Shown: one piece after another, positions 9,801-16,877 of the stretch
Numbering within the stretch: position 1 is the first letter of the stretch
Layout of the letters: every line of letters begins with the position of its first letter
Source of the DNA: an uncultured Clostridia bacterium
GTDB taxonomy: Bacteria; Bacillota; Clostridia; Oscillospirales; Ruminococcaceae
Direction: 5' to 3'
Assembly (NCBI GenBank): GCA_947627455.1
Contig: CANQWC010000008.1
Span: 1-64,000 of the forward strand
DNA length: 64,000 nucleotides
Program-made: the position numbers and the translations under genes
Notes under the pieces: model-generated
Told to the model about the DNA's origin: nothing
The model's input: the letters and a program-made list of their open reading frames with translations, nothing else
Database searches by the model: none

Positions 9801-10376
9801 GTTGATGGCGAAAAGATTGATACCGCCAAGCTTACCGATAACTGGAACAATAATATAAGTGAGGCGCAGCAAAAGGCCTATAAGAATAAATATGGTGATA
9901 GTTACCCTTCGCTTTCATCTTATAAAATTCCGCTTGAACTAAATGGAGAGCTTTCAGTAACAATTACGGTAAAATACAGTGAATATGAATTATTCACGAA
10001 AGAAGTTGAGGTTCAGTCTCCGCCGACAGTTGGTGTATATAGGATATATGCAACTAACAATGGTTCTTATTATGCCTATGGCAAAAAGAGCGATGATCAA
10101 TTCATTGGAAGTCGTGACAGCGGTTGGATGGTAGCAACAAACACATATGGTCTGGTTATTGAGGAAAGCAAATCCTCAGAGATTAAAAACATGGAAATTC
10201 GTGCGGGGGGGGGTACAATTTCGCTGAGTGAAAGTAATAAGTGTTCCATCTCGAATACATGGCAAATCAATGGTTATAAGCTCATAGAATTCTCAGAAGA
10301 AATTACCGAAGGAACTACCATAGAGATTATTTACAACGGTGAAACATTAATGACCCTGAACAGCAACGATATTTAA
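3900..10376 (+). CDS. Giant prepilin-like protein (2158 aa): prepilin N-terminus, GLUG-like repeat regions, C-terminal Ig-like repeats with an embedded CxxC module
   Basis: MKSKKGFTLVEMVLVIAILAVILAF N-terminus; AGGLLGRSSGTL/AGGLVGVIDGGTVNNN/VGGIVGIAIGGVLNNCSVSG GLUG-like motifs; five xVG[IVF]Y repeats near the C-terminus. Confidence 0.9.
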   Translation: MKLLQRMKSKKGFTLVEMVLVIAILAVILAFAVPGVDSYVKRIKLMELDDSARSIFMAAQNKLMTLRSSGKSLNFDGAKLVELENVPEDFRKDNDGNLLDFADSKNPPKFSYIYFNYSDVKNSNPEKLVDDSNIINLGAIEDQIYTNEFVIEYDAATGTVFGVFYTEDDGALEDYDPENMERGFEERLEAGGTIGYYGGGTLVEVPVGEEITTPIIKNGAMEKLVVYVEWPDGFDEAEKLYFTLSIVGPEKGAASNMQTVEIISKDDSCYITKDNYSTIILDSLAPGLSSDNGQWDIPSDAGDHNLSYPFVLERDFKGWVLKKNLVFDSERGVYYPKYKGKMWQGAEMEGTEWLRDDYPMDPQDNGSSSEGQGYPGSNTNSNYIINPGSDITVYVTFYDKSGVYKDIPTVKPYPVNSYFNALDGTTAKIAAGRHLQNLSNYVLQDTVSDVFIEHDIDFSKSPDSDTDPEKKNVYYYWNADETYNRYYDFKPIGSQFVKNATFLKNFDGNGCTISYLKIDSDAHHFPENSSGYENTAFITDLLDSGRMSNITFYRPWIIGKTINTAVFVGKATAGTNFHNITIINPIVEGGVEGVESYVGTLCADYNCNGGIEKCNVVITDYSNDYDFSYEEVVVEGETLKEYVNESGKHYQDSLDWGDPTNDPYKKFYIKGLTATTYAGGLLGRSSGTLNGTSCSIRVESEGIAGGLVGVIDGGTVNNNYVGGHTYNGSYIVKTDDGIYSLINIDGKVASGGFIGELRGGISMTTDSSTASVAYSNGYGDGFIGKALSSDKFNNSYALGWVIDADSNKVVSKSSKYVADIRNVNNAVTSQAEPYDKSLGNIYPYSNDNTFPVRVGDWPVDPPLFGIFYWEKDSAGNYNIDTIYYNCKDGSSDPSIEPTLQDIDIAEFGYGYYYTSAVKSGNESMMEDVGSAVSNDDITKLSGIIEEKLADKNIIITPTVVAKKTSGDAYTAPNGERQSITFSYDDKQITFTYHPDFYALEMTEGTSTLGEVKGNPYKVRCQKQLENISSTPDGVFKQHRAFDLNESYKPICTDGYFTGIYGGGDYEIRANSISHASNAVGIFAKTRSATIENVNVSYSGTVSLGKQIENGQKAGVGGIVGIAIGGVLNNCSVSGMKFDSTSATKLQSGTSLAVGGIVGYSSATIRKCDAPKVQSANSIPTNPIQFNFRADTTNTLIAFGGIAGSASGIIENCSITNLETEFEDNADNSLLIAGGIVGNNVDYLGRTTLSVSGCYSNAKLTRPSGINSEGKTTFESNVLIHPIAPTHMHVVADDPQYYSNISDADAYKGKVYEFNTGTGLKSEGGELDVTITDCSAMQGQGSYNSLVWGNEAVTASKDGETSKIPYDVYIAEPPKNIHAVVYERKVPTVGIYALYEKTDGVNNSALAAKIIDNSVYSGSTTNNQTIVINEDTNVESKLDPLHKYGIFVDFGRFEEISVKVNGVPQTISLTSLKDMDGKTLHRTENGQYIDIDVSSALNLNNGENTITIVYKENETTNSEICTYTINVPAEREPYAGVYELYQQGDTTHLDAIYNDGKNKNQTVKHKDGDIKLGKCGVMIEHFTSVNPRNVAFTAEISYTENGEQKTISNADYVLVDPSHIGNDGEKARANGKYFDFYEISDEVYSAIPEDTDYTIKVIYSGKAIAEGTFHKDVKVPYLGIYGAMRVRNKYNMNDESLIDDVATAVISNSYKISKTYNNMWSGNYSENYDKYYGTHIMVERGADISKIELTLTKLDKSTQTVEVKPEYKVENAAYILVGAPNSATVSFFEGLMFDSYKLPDDVIQDVAEISATYICSDGKTTQTVNAKILDDLKGEIIGHEHKFGAYESVDNNTHKRTCEVCGFVETSPHNWDDGVKSSEHEGKLKFTCEICKATKEDDDKYNDKMLCVGFYSIYYQNSDSASIAWYNGLNGNDDFTVENKYDEKLSPRAAGDVGILIDSQYKDLISVYVDGEKIDTAKLTDNWNNNISEAQQKAYKNKYGDSYPSLSSYKIPLELNGELSVTITVKYSEYELFTKEVEVQSPPTVGVYRIYATNNGSYYAYGKKSDDQFIGSRDSGWMVATNTYGLVIEESKSSEIKNMEIRAGGGTISLSESNKCSISNTWQINGYKLIEFSEEITEGTTIEIIYNGETLMTLNSNDI
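10205..10213 (+). repeat. Poly-G tract (9 G) inside giant prepilin coding sequence
   Basis: GTGCGGGGGGGGGTACAATT. Confidence 0.95.
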
Positions 10377-10394
10377 CACGAAAGGAGCGTCGGC

Positions 10395-11039
10395 ATGAAC
10401 CGCAAAGTCAAAGAAAAACTTAATAGCAAGCGCGGGGCTTCGGTTGTGCTGGCGCTCTTCCTGCTGTTGGTCTGCACCTTCGCGGGGACCTCGGCGCTGA
10501 CCGCTGCCCGCGCGAACGTCGGCCGTTACTCGACCATGCGCGAAACCCAGCAGGATTACCTTTCGGTCACCTCGGCCGCAAAGCTTATCATCGCTGACCT
10601 TCAAGATAACGACCAAAATGTTAAAGGCACAATTTCTTCTGGCAGCGCTACTGATTACGTGACATATTACGGTGATGAAACCTCTACTTTCTACCATTTT
10701 ATCTTGGACGACATCAAAACGCTTATGCACAATAAGGCCGCCGAAGATGTCAAGAGCAAGGGCGGCGCATGGAGCAGCTTCAAGAGCGAGACCAAAACTT
10801 TTGAAGAGCGGAATTTTACCCTCAAGATTGATGGCAAAGATGAATTCGGTGAGGTCGATGTAAGCTTCAAGATCGATTCGGGCGGCAGCGCCAAGGTGAA
10901 GCTGACCTGCGGCTCATACAGCTACAGCTTTGCGATCGGAATAGGCTTTATAAAAGACGGGGAAATAAGCGATTCCAAGGCGAGTTATATTCTTAACGTG
11001 AGCGGTGAGATTCCCGAGATCAGGCCGGAGGTGTCATGA
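10395..11039 (+). CDS. Minor pilin-like protein lacking Glu+5 (GspK/PilX-like N-terminus), copy 1
   Basis: NSKRGASVVLALFLLLVCTFAGTSALTAARANVGRYSTMRETQQDYLSVTSAAKLII; paralogue of 12051..12749. Confidence 0.75.
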   Translation: MNRKVKEKLNSKRGASVVLALFLLLVCTFAGTSALTAARANVGRYSTMRETQQDYLSVTSAAKLIIADLQDNDQNVKGTISSGSATDYVTYYGDETSTFYHFILDDIKTLMHNKAAEDVKSKGGAWSSFKSETKTFEERNFTLKIDGKDEFGEVDVSFKIDSGGSAKVKLTCGSYSYSFAIGIGFIKDGEISDSKASYILNVSGEIPEIRPEVS

Positions 11040-11362
11040 TGAAGTCAGCAAAAAAATTGCGCTCAACGCGCGGCGAGACAATGGTCGAGATGCTTGTTTC
11101 GATAACGCTGCTGGTTTTGGCGATGTCTATTCTTGGCGCGATGCTTGCCGCGGCATACCATTCAGACGAGGCAGCAAGAGCGATGGACCAAAAACTTGAA
11201 GATGAGCTCAGCCTTGCAGAAAGCCATAGAGACAGTGACCCATCAAAGTCATTAAATGGGTTTGCAGTTATTACTCTCGATGGCGGCGGCTCAGAGGTGA
11301 GAATACCCATTAAAATTCACGGCGAGGACGATGCTTTGAAATCGTATGACAAAGACCGATAA
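11036..11362 (+). CDS. Minor pseudopilin-like protein, copy 1
   Basis: STRGETMVEMLVSITLLVLAMSILGAMLAAAYHSDEAA; ATGA overlap with upstream gene; paralogue of 12746..13039. Confidence 0.75.
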   Translation: MMKSAKKLRSTRGETMVEMLVSITLLVLAMSILGAMLAAAYHSDEAARAMDQKLEDELSLAESHRDSDPSKSLNGFAVITLDGGGSEVRIPIKIHGEDDALKSYDKDR

Positions 11363-11375
11363 GGAGGGGCGGCAT

Positions 11376-11972
11376 ATGCTTAAGAAGCTCAGGAGCAAGG
11401 CGGGCCTGACCATTGTCGAGATGATGGTCACGCTTGTGCTTTTGTCGCTGTTTTCTTCGGCGTGCCTTGTCGGAATCACGTCGGCTTTTGCGTCTCGCCG
11501 CGACCATATCCGCATCGGCGACGCCGACATTCTCAAGTCGACCATCACCGAAATCATCACCCAAGAGCTGAGAATGTGCACAAATGTTGACGTTGAAAAC
11601 AAAGATATGGTTGTCTTGGGTGAAGAAGACGGTAATAAAGTTTACGGCAATATTATTTACAGCGGCGGACTTACCGTCGACGGCAAGCTCAACGAGAAAG
11701 CGAGCCTTTCCCTTAACGACGATGACAGGCTTCAGAAGACCCTTGTAAACATAAAGCTCGACGGTGAGGTTAAGAACTATCCTTATAATGTTCTCAATGA
11801 TTCTGCATACGGCGAGAACGGTTTTTTCAAGATAAAAGACCTTAAATTCAAAGTTACTGAAGCCGAAGGCGTGACGACGATTGAGGTGTCATTCAGAATT
11901 GTTGATGGCGACGATGTTGAGTATACCCAAGCTGATTTTACCGTCGTGCCGCTGAATTGGCATAAATCTTAA
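11376..11972 (+). CDS. Minor pseudopilin-like protein
   Basis: SKAGLTIVEMMVTLVLLSLFSS prepilin motif; ATG at 11376 after AAGGAGGGG RBS. Confidence 0.8.
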   Translation: MLKKLRSKAGLTIVEMMVTLVLLSLFSSACLVGITSAFASRRDHIRIGDADILKSTITEIITQELRMCTNVDVENKDMVVLGEEDGNKVYGNIIYSGGLTVDGKLNEKASLSLNDDDRLQKTLVNIKLDGEVKNYPYNVLNDSAYGENGFFKIKDLKFKVTEAEGVTTIEVSFRIVDGDDVEYTQADFTVVPLNWHKS

Positions 11973-11974
11973 AC

Positions 11975-12003
11975 CGCCGAGTGACTGCTCGGCGATGTTT
12001 TTT
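11975..12003 (+). terminator. Hairpin with T-run between the two minor-pilin modules
   Basis: CGCCGAGtgactgCTCGGCGatgTTTTTT. Confidence 0.6.
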
Positions 12004-12050
12004 AAACTGCCGATGCCCGAGGCGGCTCGGCATTAAAAAGGAGCGCCGAA

Positions 12051-12749
12051 ATGATTCATCGATTTAAAGAAAAGCTTCACGGCAACCGCGGCGCTTCGAC
12101 TGTTTTTGCGATAATTTTGCTACTGATATGTTCATTTGCGGGGTCGGCCGCGCTGGCCTCGGCGAACACGAACATCAGCCGCTTTGATAAACGCGTTGAA
12201 TATCAACAGAGCTATCTGTCGGCCTCGTCTGCGGCAAGGCTGATCATCGACGAAATCAAAAGCTGCGAGCCCATCACCGCGACGGTCGCGAACAAAAACG
12301 GCGAGGCGGATTTTGACTTTGCTTACGGCTCACTTCTTCGCCCGAACGGCGGCCTCTGCCAACTAATCTGGGAGGACATCTGCAAAATCACCGAGAGCGC
12401 GTTTTATGCCGAGGCCGATTTGGTTCGCGAAGATTCTTTCGACGGCAGCGCCTGGCAGGGCATGGCGCTCAGGAGCGTTGACCTGCCCGACGAGCGCGAG
12501 CTTATAATCAGCGCCGACGACGAAAATATCATGGCGGTGACTGCGCGGCTGAGCTATTCTGAGGAGCGCGGCGCTGAAAATTTGCATGTTTCACTGCTCT
12601 GCGGCGAATACGGGCTCGGGTTTGACGTCGGCATTGAGGTCGATATTTCGGGCATCGCGCCGATAAGCCACGAGGCAGCCGCCGAGTTTAAGTTCAATAC
12701 CGACCGAACCGAGATCGTCCGCACCGACGGCGGGGAGGAGAGCCGATGA
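12051..12749 (+). CDS. Minor pilin-like protein lacking Glu+5, copy 2
   Basis: GNRGASTVFAIILLLICSFAGSAALASANTNISRFDKRVEYQQSYLSASSAARLII, clearly similar to 10395..11039. Confidence 0.75.
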   Translation: MIHRFKEKLHGNRGASTVFAIILLLICSFAGSAALASANTNISRFDKRVEYQQSYLSASSAARLIIDEIKSCEPITATVANKNGEADFDFAYGSLLRPNGGLCQLIWEDICKITESAFYAEADLVREDSFDGSAWQGMALRSVDLPDERELIISADDENIMAVTARLSYSEERGAENLHVSLLCGEYGLGFDVGIEVDISGIAPISHEAAAEFKFNTDRTEIVRTDGGEESR

Positions 12750-13039
12750 AAAAGCTTCTTTCAAGCCGAGGCGAGACAATCGTTGAAACGCTCACGTCGA
12801 TAGCGCTTCTTGCCCTCGCGATGGCCATTCTCGCGACGATGCTCACCGCCGCTTACAGGCTCGACAAATCGGCCGAAGAAGAGGAAGAAAGGCTAAGCGC
12901 GGCGCTCAGATCTGCCGAGCTTTTCACAAACACCGTCGGCAGCAAGAATATCACGATAACCTCGGATTCGGGCAGCGTGAGCGTCGGCGTTGAGGCATAT
13001 GGCGAGCCGAACAGCAGTCTCAGGACGTACAAAAAATAA
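12746..13039 (+). CDS. Minor pseudopilin-like protein, copy 2
   Basis: SSRGETIVETLTSIALLALAMAILATMLTAAYRLDKSA, similar to 11036..11362; same ATGA overlap. Confidence 0.75.
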   Translation: MKKLLSSRGETIVETLTSIALLALAMAILATMLTAAYRLDKSAEEEEERLSAALRSAELFTNTVGSKNITITSDSGSVSVGVEAYGEPNSSLRTYKK

Positions 13040-13073
13040 TTTTCTCGGCGGCTTATTTTTTGCAGTTTGCCGA

Positions 13074-13102
13074 TTGACACGGCGCGTTCCCGCTGATATA
13101 CT
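13074..13102 (+). promoter_or_regulatory. Sigma-A-type promoter upstream of the BMP-family gene
   Basis: TTGACA - 17 nt - TATACT. Confidence 0.75.
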
Positions 13103-13182
13103 GTTCTCGTAAAATCAGTCGTGATTTTATACAGAAAAGAAGTAGGATATTTGTAACTTATTCCAAAGAAAGGAACAGCACC

Positions 13183-15105
13183 ATGCCTGAACTTTACTAT
13201 AAAGAAGCCCTGAAGCTTGCTCAGCGAGAGGTGAGGGCCTGCGCCTCGCGGGGCGAGCACCCCTATCTTCCGCTGCTCGACGATTTTGTCCCGAGCGAGC
13301 TCATCAAGGGCGGAATCAACCTCGGAACTCAGTGGATACCCACCGAGCTGATCGTCGGGACGAGAAACGCGGGCCGCGCAAACGCCTTTGCGAGGAACTT
13401 TCTGCCGCTTCTGTCCGAGACGTCGGAATTCGCAAGCAAGTGGAACGCGCTCTGCAACGCCCATATTGAAGAGGGTATTCGCGACCCGATTCTCTGCTAT
13501 GAATACATGAACCGTTTTTACGTCGAGGAGGGCAACAAGCGCGTCAGCGTGCTGAAATTCTTCGACGCGCCGACCATCTATGCGCGGGTGATAAGAATAA
13601 TGCCCGAGCAGAACGGCTCTCGCGAGGTCGAGCTTTACAACGCCTTCCTCGAATTTAACAGGTGCAGCAATATGCATCTGCCCGAGTTTTCAAAGGCCGC
13701 GAGCTACGCAAAGCTTCAGAGGCTTTTGGGCAAGGAGCACGACGAGGTCTGGACCGACGACGAGAGAAAGGACTTCACCGCGGCATACCATTATTTCCGC
13801 GAGGCCTACGCCCCGAACGGCAACAAGGCCGATGCCGAGGTCGGCGACGCGATGCTCGTCTATATCAGCGTATACGGTTATCAGGATCTTCGCGGGAAAA
13901 CCGCTGCGGAGATCAAAAAGGCGGTCGCAAAGGTGAGGGAGGAGATCTCGCTCGACCGAAAAGAAGAGCCTATCGAGATAAAGCTTGACCCGAAGGACGC
14001 TGCTGAAAAGCCGTCGGGAATACTTTCAAAGGTTCTGCCGAAGGCACCGCTCAAGGTCGCGTTTGTGCATGACAAAACGCCGCTGACCTCGGGGTGGACT
14101 TACAGCCACGAAAAGGGCAGAGCGCATATCGAGCGGGTTTTCGGCGATGAGATCGAGACATCGGTTTATTATAACGCTCTCGGCGACGGCGACGCCTCGG
14201 AAGAGCTTGAACACGCGATTTCCGACGGCTGCACCGTTGTATTCACCACTTCGCCGAGGCTTCTTTCGGCGAGCCTGCGCTCGGCCGTCGAGCACCCGAA
14301 GGTCACGGTGCTGAACTGCTCGCTCAACACCTCGCACCGATACATAAGAACCTACTACGCAAGAATGTACGAGGCCAAGTTTATCATCGGCGCGATAGCG
14401 GGCGCGATGGCTCAGTCGAACGACGTCGGCTACATCTGCGACTACCCGATTTTCGGGCAGGTCGCGGGAATCAACGCTTTTGCCCTCGGGGTTCAGATGG
14501 TAAACCCGCTGGTAAAGGTTCGGCTTGAATGGTCGTCGGTCGGCAGCGGGGGAGTAGACGCCGCAACCGCTCGGCTTCGCGAGAGGGGAATAAAGCTCAT
14601 CTCGACGCAGGACACAAAGAGCCTTCGCGAGCTCGGCAAGTCGAGCTTCGGCCTCGCGATAATCAACGAAAACGGCGAGACGCCCCTTGCGATACCCGTC
14701 TGGAACTGGGGCAGATACTACGAGGCGATAATCCGCTCGATTCGCGACGGCTCGTTCAAGACCGACTATGAGGGCAGCAGCCGAGCGCTCAACTACTATT
14801 GGGGGCTCTCGGCGGGCGTCATCGACGTCGAATGTTCAGATGTCATTCCCGAGAGCGTAAGAAGGCTCGCAAACGTGCTTAAAGACAGCATCTGCCGCGG
14901 GGTCGAGCCTTTTCAGGGGCCGCTGTTCGACCACGACGGCAACGAGATAATCGGCGAGGAGCAGACCCTCAGCCTTGAACAGATCATCAAGATGGACTGG
15001 CTTGTTGAAAACGTCGTCGGCGCGATACCGAAGTATGAAGAGCTTGACGACACGGGCAAGGCGACTGCCGATGTCGTCGGCGTTGAGCCCTCGACGAAGG
15101 AATGA
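13183..15105 (+). CDS. BMP/PnrA-family substrate-binding-like protein with ParB-like N-terminal region, no signal peptide
   Basis: C-terminal LKVAFVHDKTPLTSGWTYSHEKGR...FIIGAIAGAMAQSNDVGYI typical of BMP family; N-terminal NRFYVEEGNKRVSVLKFFDAPTIYARVIRI resembles ParB G-x-R core. Confidence 0.75.
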   Translation: MPELYYKEALKLAQREVRACASRGEHPYLPLLDDFVPSELIKGGINLGTQWIPTELIVGTRNAGRANAFARNFLPLLSETSEFASKWNALCNAHIEEGIRDPILCYEYMNRFYVEEGNKRVSVLKFFDAPTIYARVIRIMPEQNGSREVELYNAFLEFNRCSNMHLPEFSKAASYAKLQRLLGKEHDEVWTDDERKDFTAAYHYFREAYAPNGNKADAEVGDAMLVYISVYGYQDLRGKTAAEIKKAVAKVREEISLDRKEEPIEIKLDPKDAAEKPSGILSKVLPKAPLKVAFVHDKTPLTSGWTYSHEKGRAHIERVFGDEIETSVYYNALGDGDASEELEHAISDGCTVVFTTSPRLLSASLRSAVEHPKVTVLNCSLNTSHRYIRTYYARMYEAKFIIGAIAGAMAQSNDVGYICDYPIFGQVAGINAFALGVQMVNPLVKVRLEWSSVGSGGVDAATARLRERGIKLISTQDTKSLRELGKSSFGLAIINENGETPLAIPVWNWGRYYEAIIRSIRDGSFKTDYEGSSRALNYYWGLSAGVIDVECSDVIPESVRRLANVLKDSICRGVEPFQGPLFDHDGNEIIGEEQTLSLEQIIKMDWLVENVVGAIPKYEELDDTGKATADVVGVEPSTKE

Positions 15106-15128
15106 CAGAAGAAAGGTTGTGACGAAAA

Positions 15129-15740
15129 ATGCGGATACTCGCGGTTGCCGATATCGAGTCGAAGTATCTCTACGACTACTATACCCCGGGCAAGCTTGAT
15201 GAGTTTGACCTTATCCTTGCCTGCGGAGATCTCAGCCGCGATTATCTTGAATTTTTGGTCGATGCCTCGCACTGCCCCGTTTTATACGTCAAGGGCAACC
15301 ACGACGACAGCCTTGAAGCCGACCCCCCGGGCGGCTGCGTATGCGTTGACGACAGCGTTTATGTTCACAAGGGCATAAGAATTCTCGGGCTCGGCGGCTC
15401 GAACAAATATCGCGAGGGCGGGTTTATGTTCACCGAGAAGCAGATGAGGCGGAGAATCGCAAAGCTTAAATTCAGGCTTTGGCGGAGCGGCGGGTTCGAC
15501 ATACTTATGACCCACTCGCCCGCGAGGCACCTAAATGACTTCGATTCTATCTCTCACCGAGGTTTTGAATGCTTTAACGAGCTCCTCGAAAAATATCGCC
15601 CGAGGTATTTCGTCCACGGGCATATCCACAAGAACTACGGGAGGAATATCCCCCAGATAACCGAGGTCGACGGGACGACGGTTATAAATGCATATGATTA
15701 TTGTGTTTTCGACTATGAAAAAGGAGATGAATGTCAATGA
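15129..15740 (+). CDS. Metallophosphoesterase
   Basis: LACGDLSRDYLE, VKGNHDD, MTHSPAR, FVHGHIHKN motifs. Confidence 0.85.
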   Translation: MRILAVADIESKYLYDYYTPGKLDEFDLILACGDLSRDYLEFLVDASHCPVLYVKGNHDDSLEADPPGGCVCVDDSVYVHKGIRILGLGGSNKYREGGFMFTEKQMRRRIAKLKFRLWRSGGFDILMTHSPARHLNDFDSISHRGFECFNELLEKYRPRYFVHGHIHKNYGRNIPQITEVDGTTVINAYDYCVFDYEKGDECQ

Positions 15741-16312
15741 TTTCAAGAGATGAAGCACTAAAGCTTCTCAAGGAATTCAACAGCGAGCCGTTTCATATCC
15801 GCCACGCGCTCACCGTTGAGGGCGTGATGAGGTGGTATGCCGAAGAGCTCGGCTATGGCGACGAGGCCGACCTTTGGGCGACCGTCGGGCTTTTGCATGA
15901 CCTTGATTTTGAAAAATACCCCGATCAGCACTGCGTCAAAAGTCAGGAGATAATGAGAGAGCGCGGCATCGACGAGCGTATTATTCGCGCGACCGCAAGC
16001 CACGGCTACGGCCTCGGCGTAGATATCGAGCCCGTTCACGAGATGGAAAAGGTTCTTTACGCGACGGACGAGCTTACGGGGCTGATTTGGGCGGCGGCGC
16101 TGATGAGGCCCTCAAAGAGCGTTTCGGACATGGAACTCAAATCGGTCAAGAAAAAATACAAGACCCCGAATTTTGCGGCGGGCTGCTCGCGAGAGGTGAT
16201 CGAGCGCGGCGCGGAAATGCTCGGCTGGGAGCTTGACGACCTTATCTCGAAGACAATCCTCGCGATGAGAAGCTGCGAAGAAAAGGTCAACGCCGAGACG
16301 CCTAATGAATAA
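15731..16312 (+). CDS. HD-domain hydrolase
   Basis: IRHALTVEGVMRWYAEELG...VGLLHDLDFEKYPDQH. Confidence 0.85.
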   Translation: MSMISRDEALKLLKEFNSEPFHIRHALTVEGVMRWYAEELGYGDEADLWATVGLLHDLDFEKYPDQHCVKSQEIMRERGIDERIIRATASHGYGLGVDIEPVHEMEKVLYATDELTGLIWAAALMRPSKSVSDMELKSVKKKYKTPNFAAGCSREVIERGAEMLGWELDDLISKTILAMRSCEEKVNAETPNE

Positions 16313-16327
16313 AAAGAATAAAAAAAT

Positions 16328-16354
16328 AAACCGCTCTGTAAGAGCGGTTTTTTC
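16328..16354 (+). terminator. Intrinsic terminator
   Basis: CCGCTCTgtaAGAGCGGTTTTTT. Confidence 0.85.
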
Positions 16355-16363
16355 GCAGGTTTA

Positions 16364-16729
16364 TCAGTCTTCAACGATCTCTGCCTCGGGCGCGTTCTTC
16401 TTGACGCTCTCGATGCCGTTCAGGCAGCTCGGCTTTGACTTATAGCCTTCGCTTGTCGCGACGATCTCGCCGTTGCGGGCCTTGAGCCTGAATCTGAACT
16501 CGCCCGCCTTGTCGGTGTAAACCTCAAACTTCGGGTGCTTTAAAACCTCGAAATTCTCAACGGTCTGGTCCTCAACGCCGCCCTCAGAGCACTTGCGAAC
16601 GCTCTCGATGCCGTTTCTGCAAGCGGTATCGGTGGTATAGACCTCGCTTGTGGCGATGACCTCGCCGTTGTTTGCCTTAAGGTCGAACTTAACGCCTGTC
16701 GATGTGGTCTTGATTACAAATTTTCCCAT
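16364..16729 (-). CDS. YegP-like DUF1508 protein (two repeats)
   Basis: GKFVIKTTSTGVKFDLKANNGEVIATSEVYTT...GIESVRK repeated twice. Confidence 0.85.
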   Translation of the reverse strand: MGKFVIKTTSTGVKFDLKANNGEVIATSEVYTTDTACRNGIESVRKCSEGGVEDQTVENFEVLKHPKFEVYTDKAGEFRFRLKARNGEIVATSEGYKSKPSCLNGIESVKKNAPEAEIVED

Positions 16730-16877
16730 TTTAGTTTTCCTCCTGATTTCAAAATTACCGCCAAATTCATTCAGAAAATGCCGCTGATTAAACTATAACA
16801 CATTTATCGGCAAAATACAAGATATTTTTCGACTTTATTGTCAAAAAGTTATACAATATCTCAACTCGGCGAAAAGC

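Noticed and set aside
12853-13677. 274-aa minus-strand ORF across the BMP promoter
   Set aside because: Spans a clear promoter and two sense genes; shadow ORF
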